In this document: positions 5,600 to 5,984 of the stretch, piece after piece
Position numbering within the stretch: the first letter of the stretch is position 1
How the letters are laid out: the number at the start of each line of letters is the position of its first letter
Source: an uncultured Eubacteriales bacterium
Lineage (GTDB): Bacteria > Bacillota > Clostridia > Oscillospirales > CAG-272
Assembly (NCBI GenBank): GCA_900556615.1
Contig: USPP01000109.1
Span: 1-5,984 of the forward strand
Reading direction: 5' to 3'
DNA length: 5,984 nt
The notes under the pieces: generated by a model
Seen by the model: only the letters and a program-made list of their open reading frames with translations
What the model was told of the DNA's origin: nothing
Databases searched by the model: none
Position numbers and translations under genes: made by a program

Positions 5600-5911
5600 A
5601 TGGTAGAATATATATCGAACGGAGTCGCAGGCGACTATATCATATATAAAGACAAACCGCTTGTCAGAAAAGACAATTTATATTGTTACGGCGATATGAG
5701 CGATGATTATGTCTTGTTTCTCATGGCTCTTACGAACAAAAAAACAGAGTCCGGAAAGGAGATACCGGATCACATTCTTGCCCAAATTATCAGTACCGAT
5801 CCGAAAAAATCTCCTTCTGAAAAACTCGAAAAACAATTTGAAAAAAACGGTCTTTACGATGCAATCGACATCGGGCTTATTTGGCTTGATAAGCTGAACA
5901 AAAAGAAATAA
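5600..5911 (+). CDS. Conserved-looking small protein of unknown function upstream of hslO
   Basis: This 103-aa soluble protein has no signal peptide or membrane segment. Start ATG 5600 has a full AGGAGG (5586-5591) at 8 nt, so expression should be good. The N-terminal half has a beta-rich pattern with KPLVRKDNLYCYGDMSDDY (residues 19-37) and a single Cys29. The middle has KEIPDHILAQIISTD (53-67), and the C-terminus is helical with GLYDAIDIGLIWLDK (84-98). I believe similar short proteins occur in clostridial genomes, but I cannot name a family or activity. It is the first gene of an apparent operon: hslO begins one base after its stop codon, so translational coupling and a link to redox or protein-folding stress are plausible but inferred. 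Confidence 0.85.
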   Translation: MVEYISNGVAGDYIIYKDKPLVRKDNLYCYGDMSDDYVLFLMALTNKKTESGKEIPDHILAQIISTDPKKSPSEKLEKQFEKNGLYDAIDIGLIWLDKLNKKK

Positions 5912-5912
5912 T

Positions 5913-5984
5913 ATGGGAAAGCTTGTAAGATCAATATCATCCGATGGAACGGTTATGATGATGGCTGCTGATACAACCGATATT
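5913..5984 (+). CDS. hslO: Redox-regulated chaperone Hsp33, N-terminal fragment (cut by window end)
   Basis: The 24 visible codons read MGKLVRSISSDGTV, then MMMAADTTDI, matching the start of Hsp33 (pattern LVRA-x-S-x-DGSV...A-x-DTT-x-[IL]). Hsp33 is a cytoplasmic holdase switched on by oxidation of a C-terminal zinc-binding cysteine cluster, which lies outside this window. The ATG follows the stop of the 103-aa gene after one base and has no strong RBS of its own, so translation is probably coupled to that gene and transcription driven from the promoter at 5528. Only about 8% of a typical 290-aa protein is visible. Confidence 0.85.
   Translation, partial: MGKLVRSISSDGTVMMMAADTTDI

Noticed and set aside
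1..5984. tRNA, rRNA, CRISPR array or known riboswitch
   Set aside because: No cloverleaf, regularly spaced repeats or recognisable aptamer core was found by reading both strands.

Overview
The window looks like a chromosomal segment of a low-to-mid GC Clostridia member (Bacillota), plausibly near Oscillospiraceae/Ruminococcaceae. The evidence is strong GGAGG-type ribosome binding sites, near-consensus sigma-A promoters, intrinsic terminators with T-rich tails, and a recombinase, small protein and Hsp33 series with clostridial-looking proteins. The lineage call is inference; no taxonomic marker gene is present.

Left part (1-352). The window opens inside a decayed gene on the + strand. Its two reading frames together spell the C-terminal part of a hot-dog-fold acyl-CoA thioesterase. 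It is interrupted by a perfect 10-bp-stem palindrome and by a one-base frameshift. A bidirectional terminator at 314-352 separates it from the convergent minus-strand genes.

Centre (387-3932, minus strand). A LacI-family repressor gene (2027-3025) has an essentially perfect sigma-A promoter (TTGACA-17-TATAAT). It is followed after 41 bp by a CPA-type K+(Na+)/H+ antiporter with C-terminal RCK_C-like domains (387-1985). The two probably form an operon. The repressor carries an unusual CPCPNCH cysteine cluster in its sensor domain. Upstream of them and on the same strand is a separate membrane protein of unknown function (3282-3866), ending in its own terminator (3236-3261). A second, unexplained hairpin lies between that terminator and the lacI-type promoter.

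Right part (3932-5984, plus strand). A complete XerC/XerD-like tyrosine recombinase (4203-5198) has all six catalytic residues. It is followed by 401 bp without an obvious gene. That stretch contains a possible promoter, a 36-codon open frame whose stop overlaps an intrinsic terminator, and a long-range helix, so it may be a microprotein gene, a small RNA, or just the 3' UTR of the recombinase. A new promoter with an extended -10 then drives a conserved-looking 103-aa protein of unknown function. One base after it begins the redox chaperone Hsp33 (hslO), cut by the window end.

No mobile element, CRISPR array, tRNA or rRNA is visible. The most unusual items are the palindrome-interrupted thioesterase remnant, the pairing of a LacI-type regulator (with a cysteine cluster) and a cation antiporter, and the small terminated unit between the recombinase and the Hsp33 operon.
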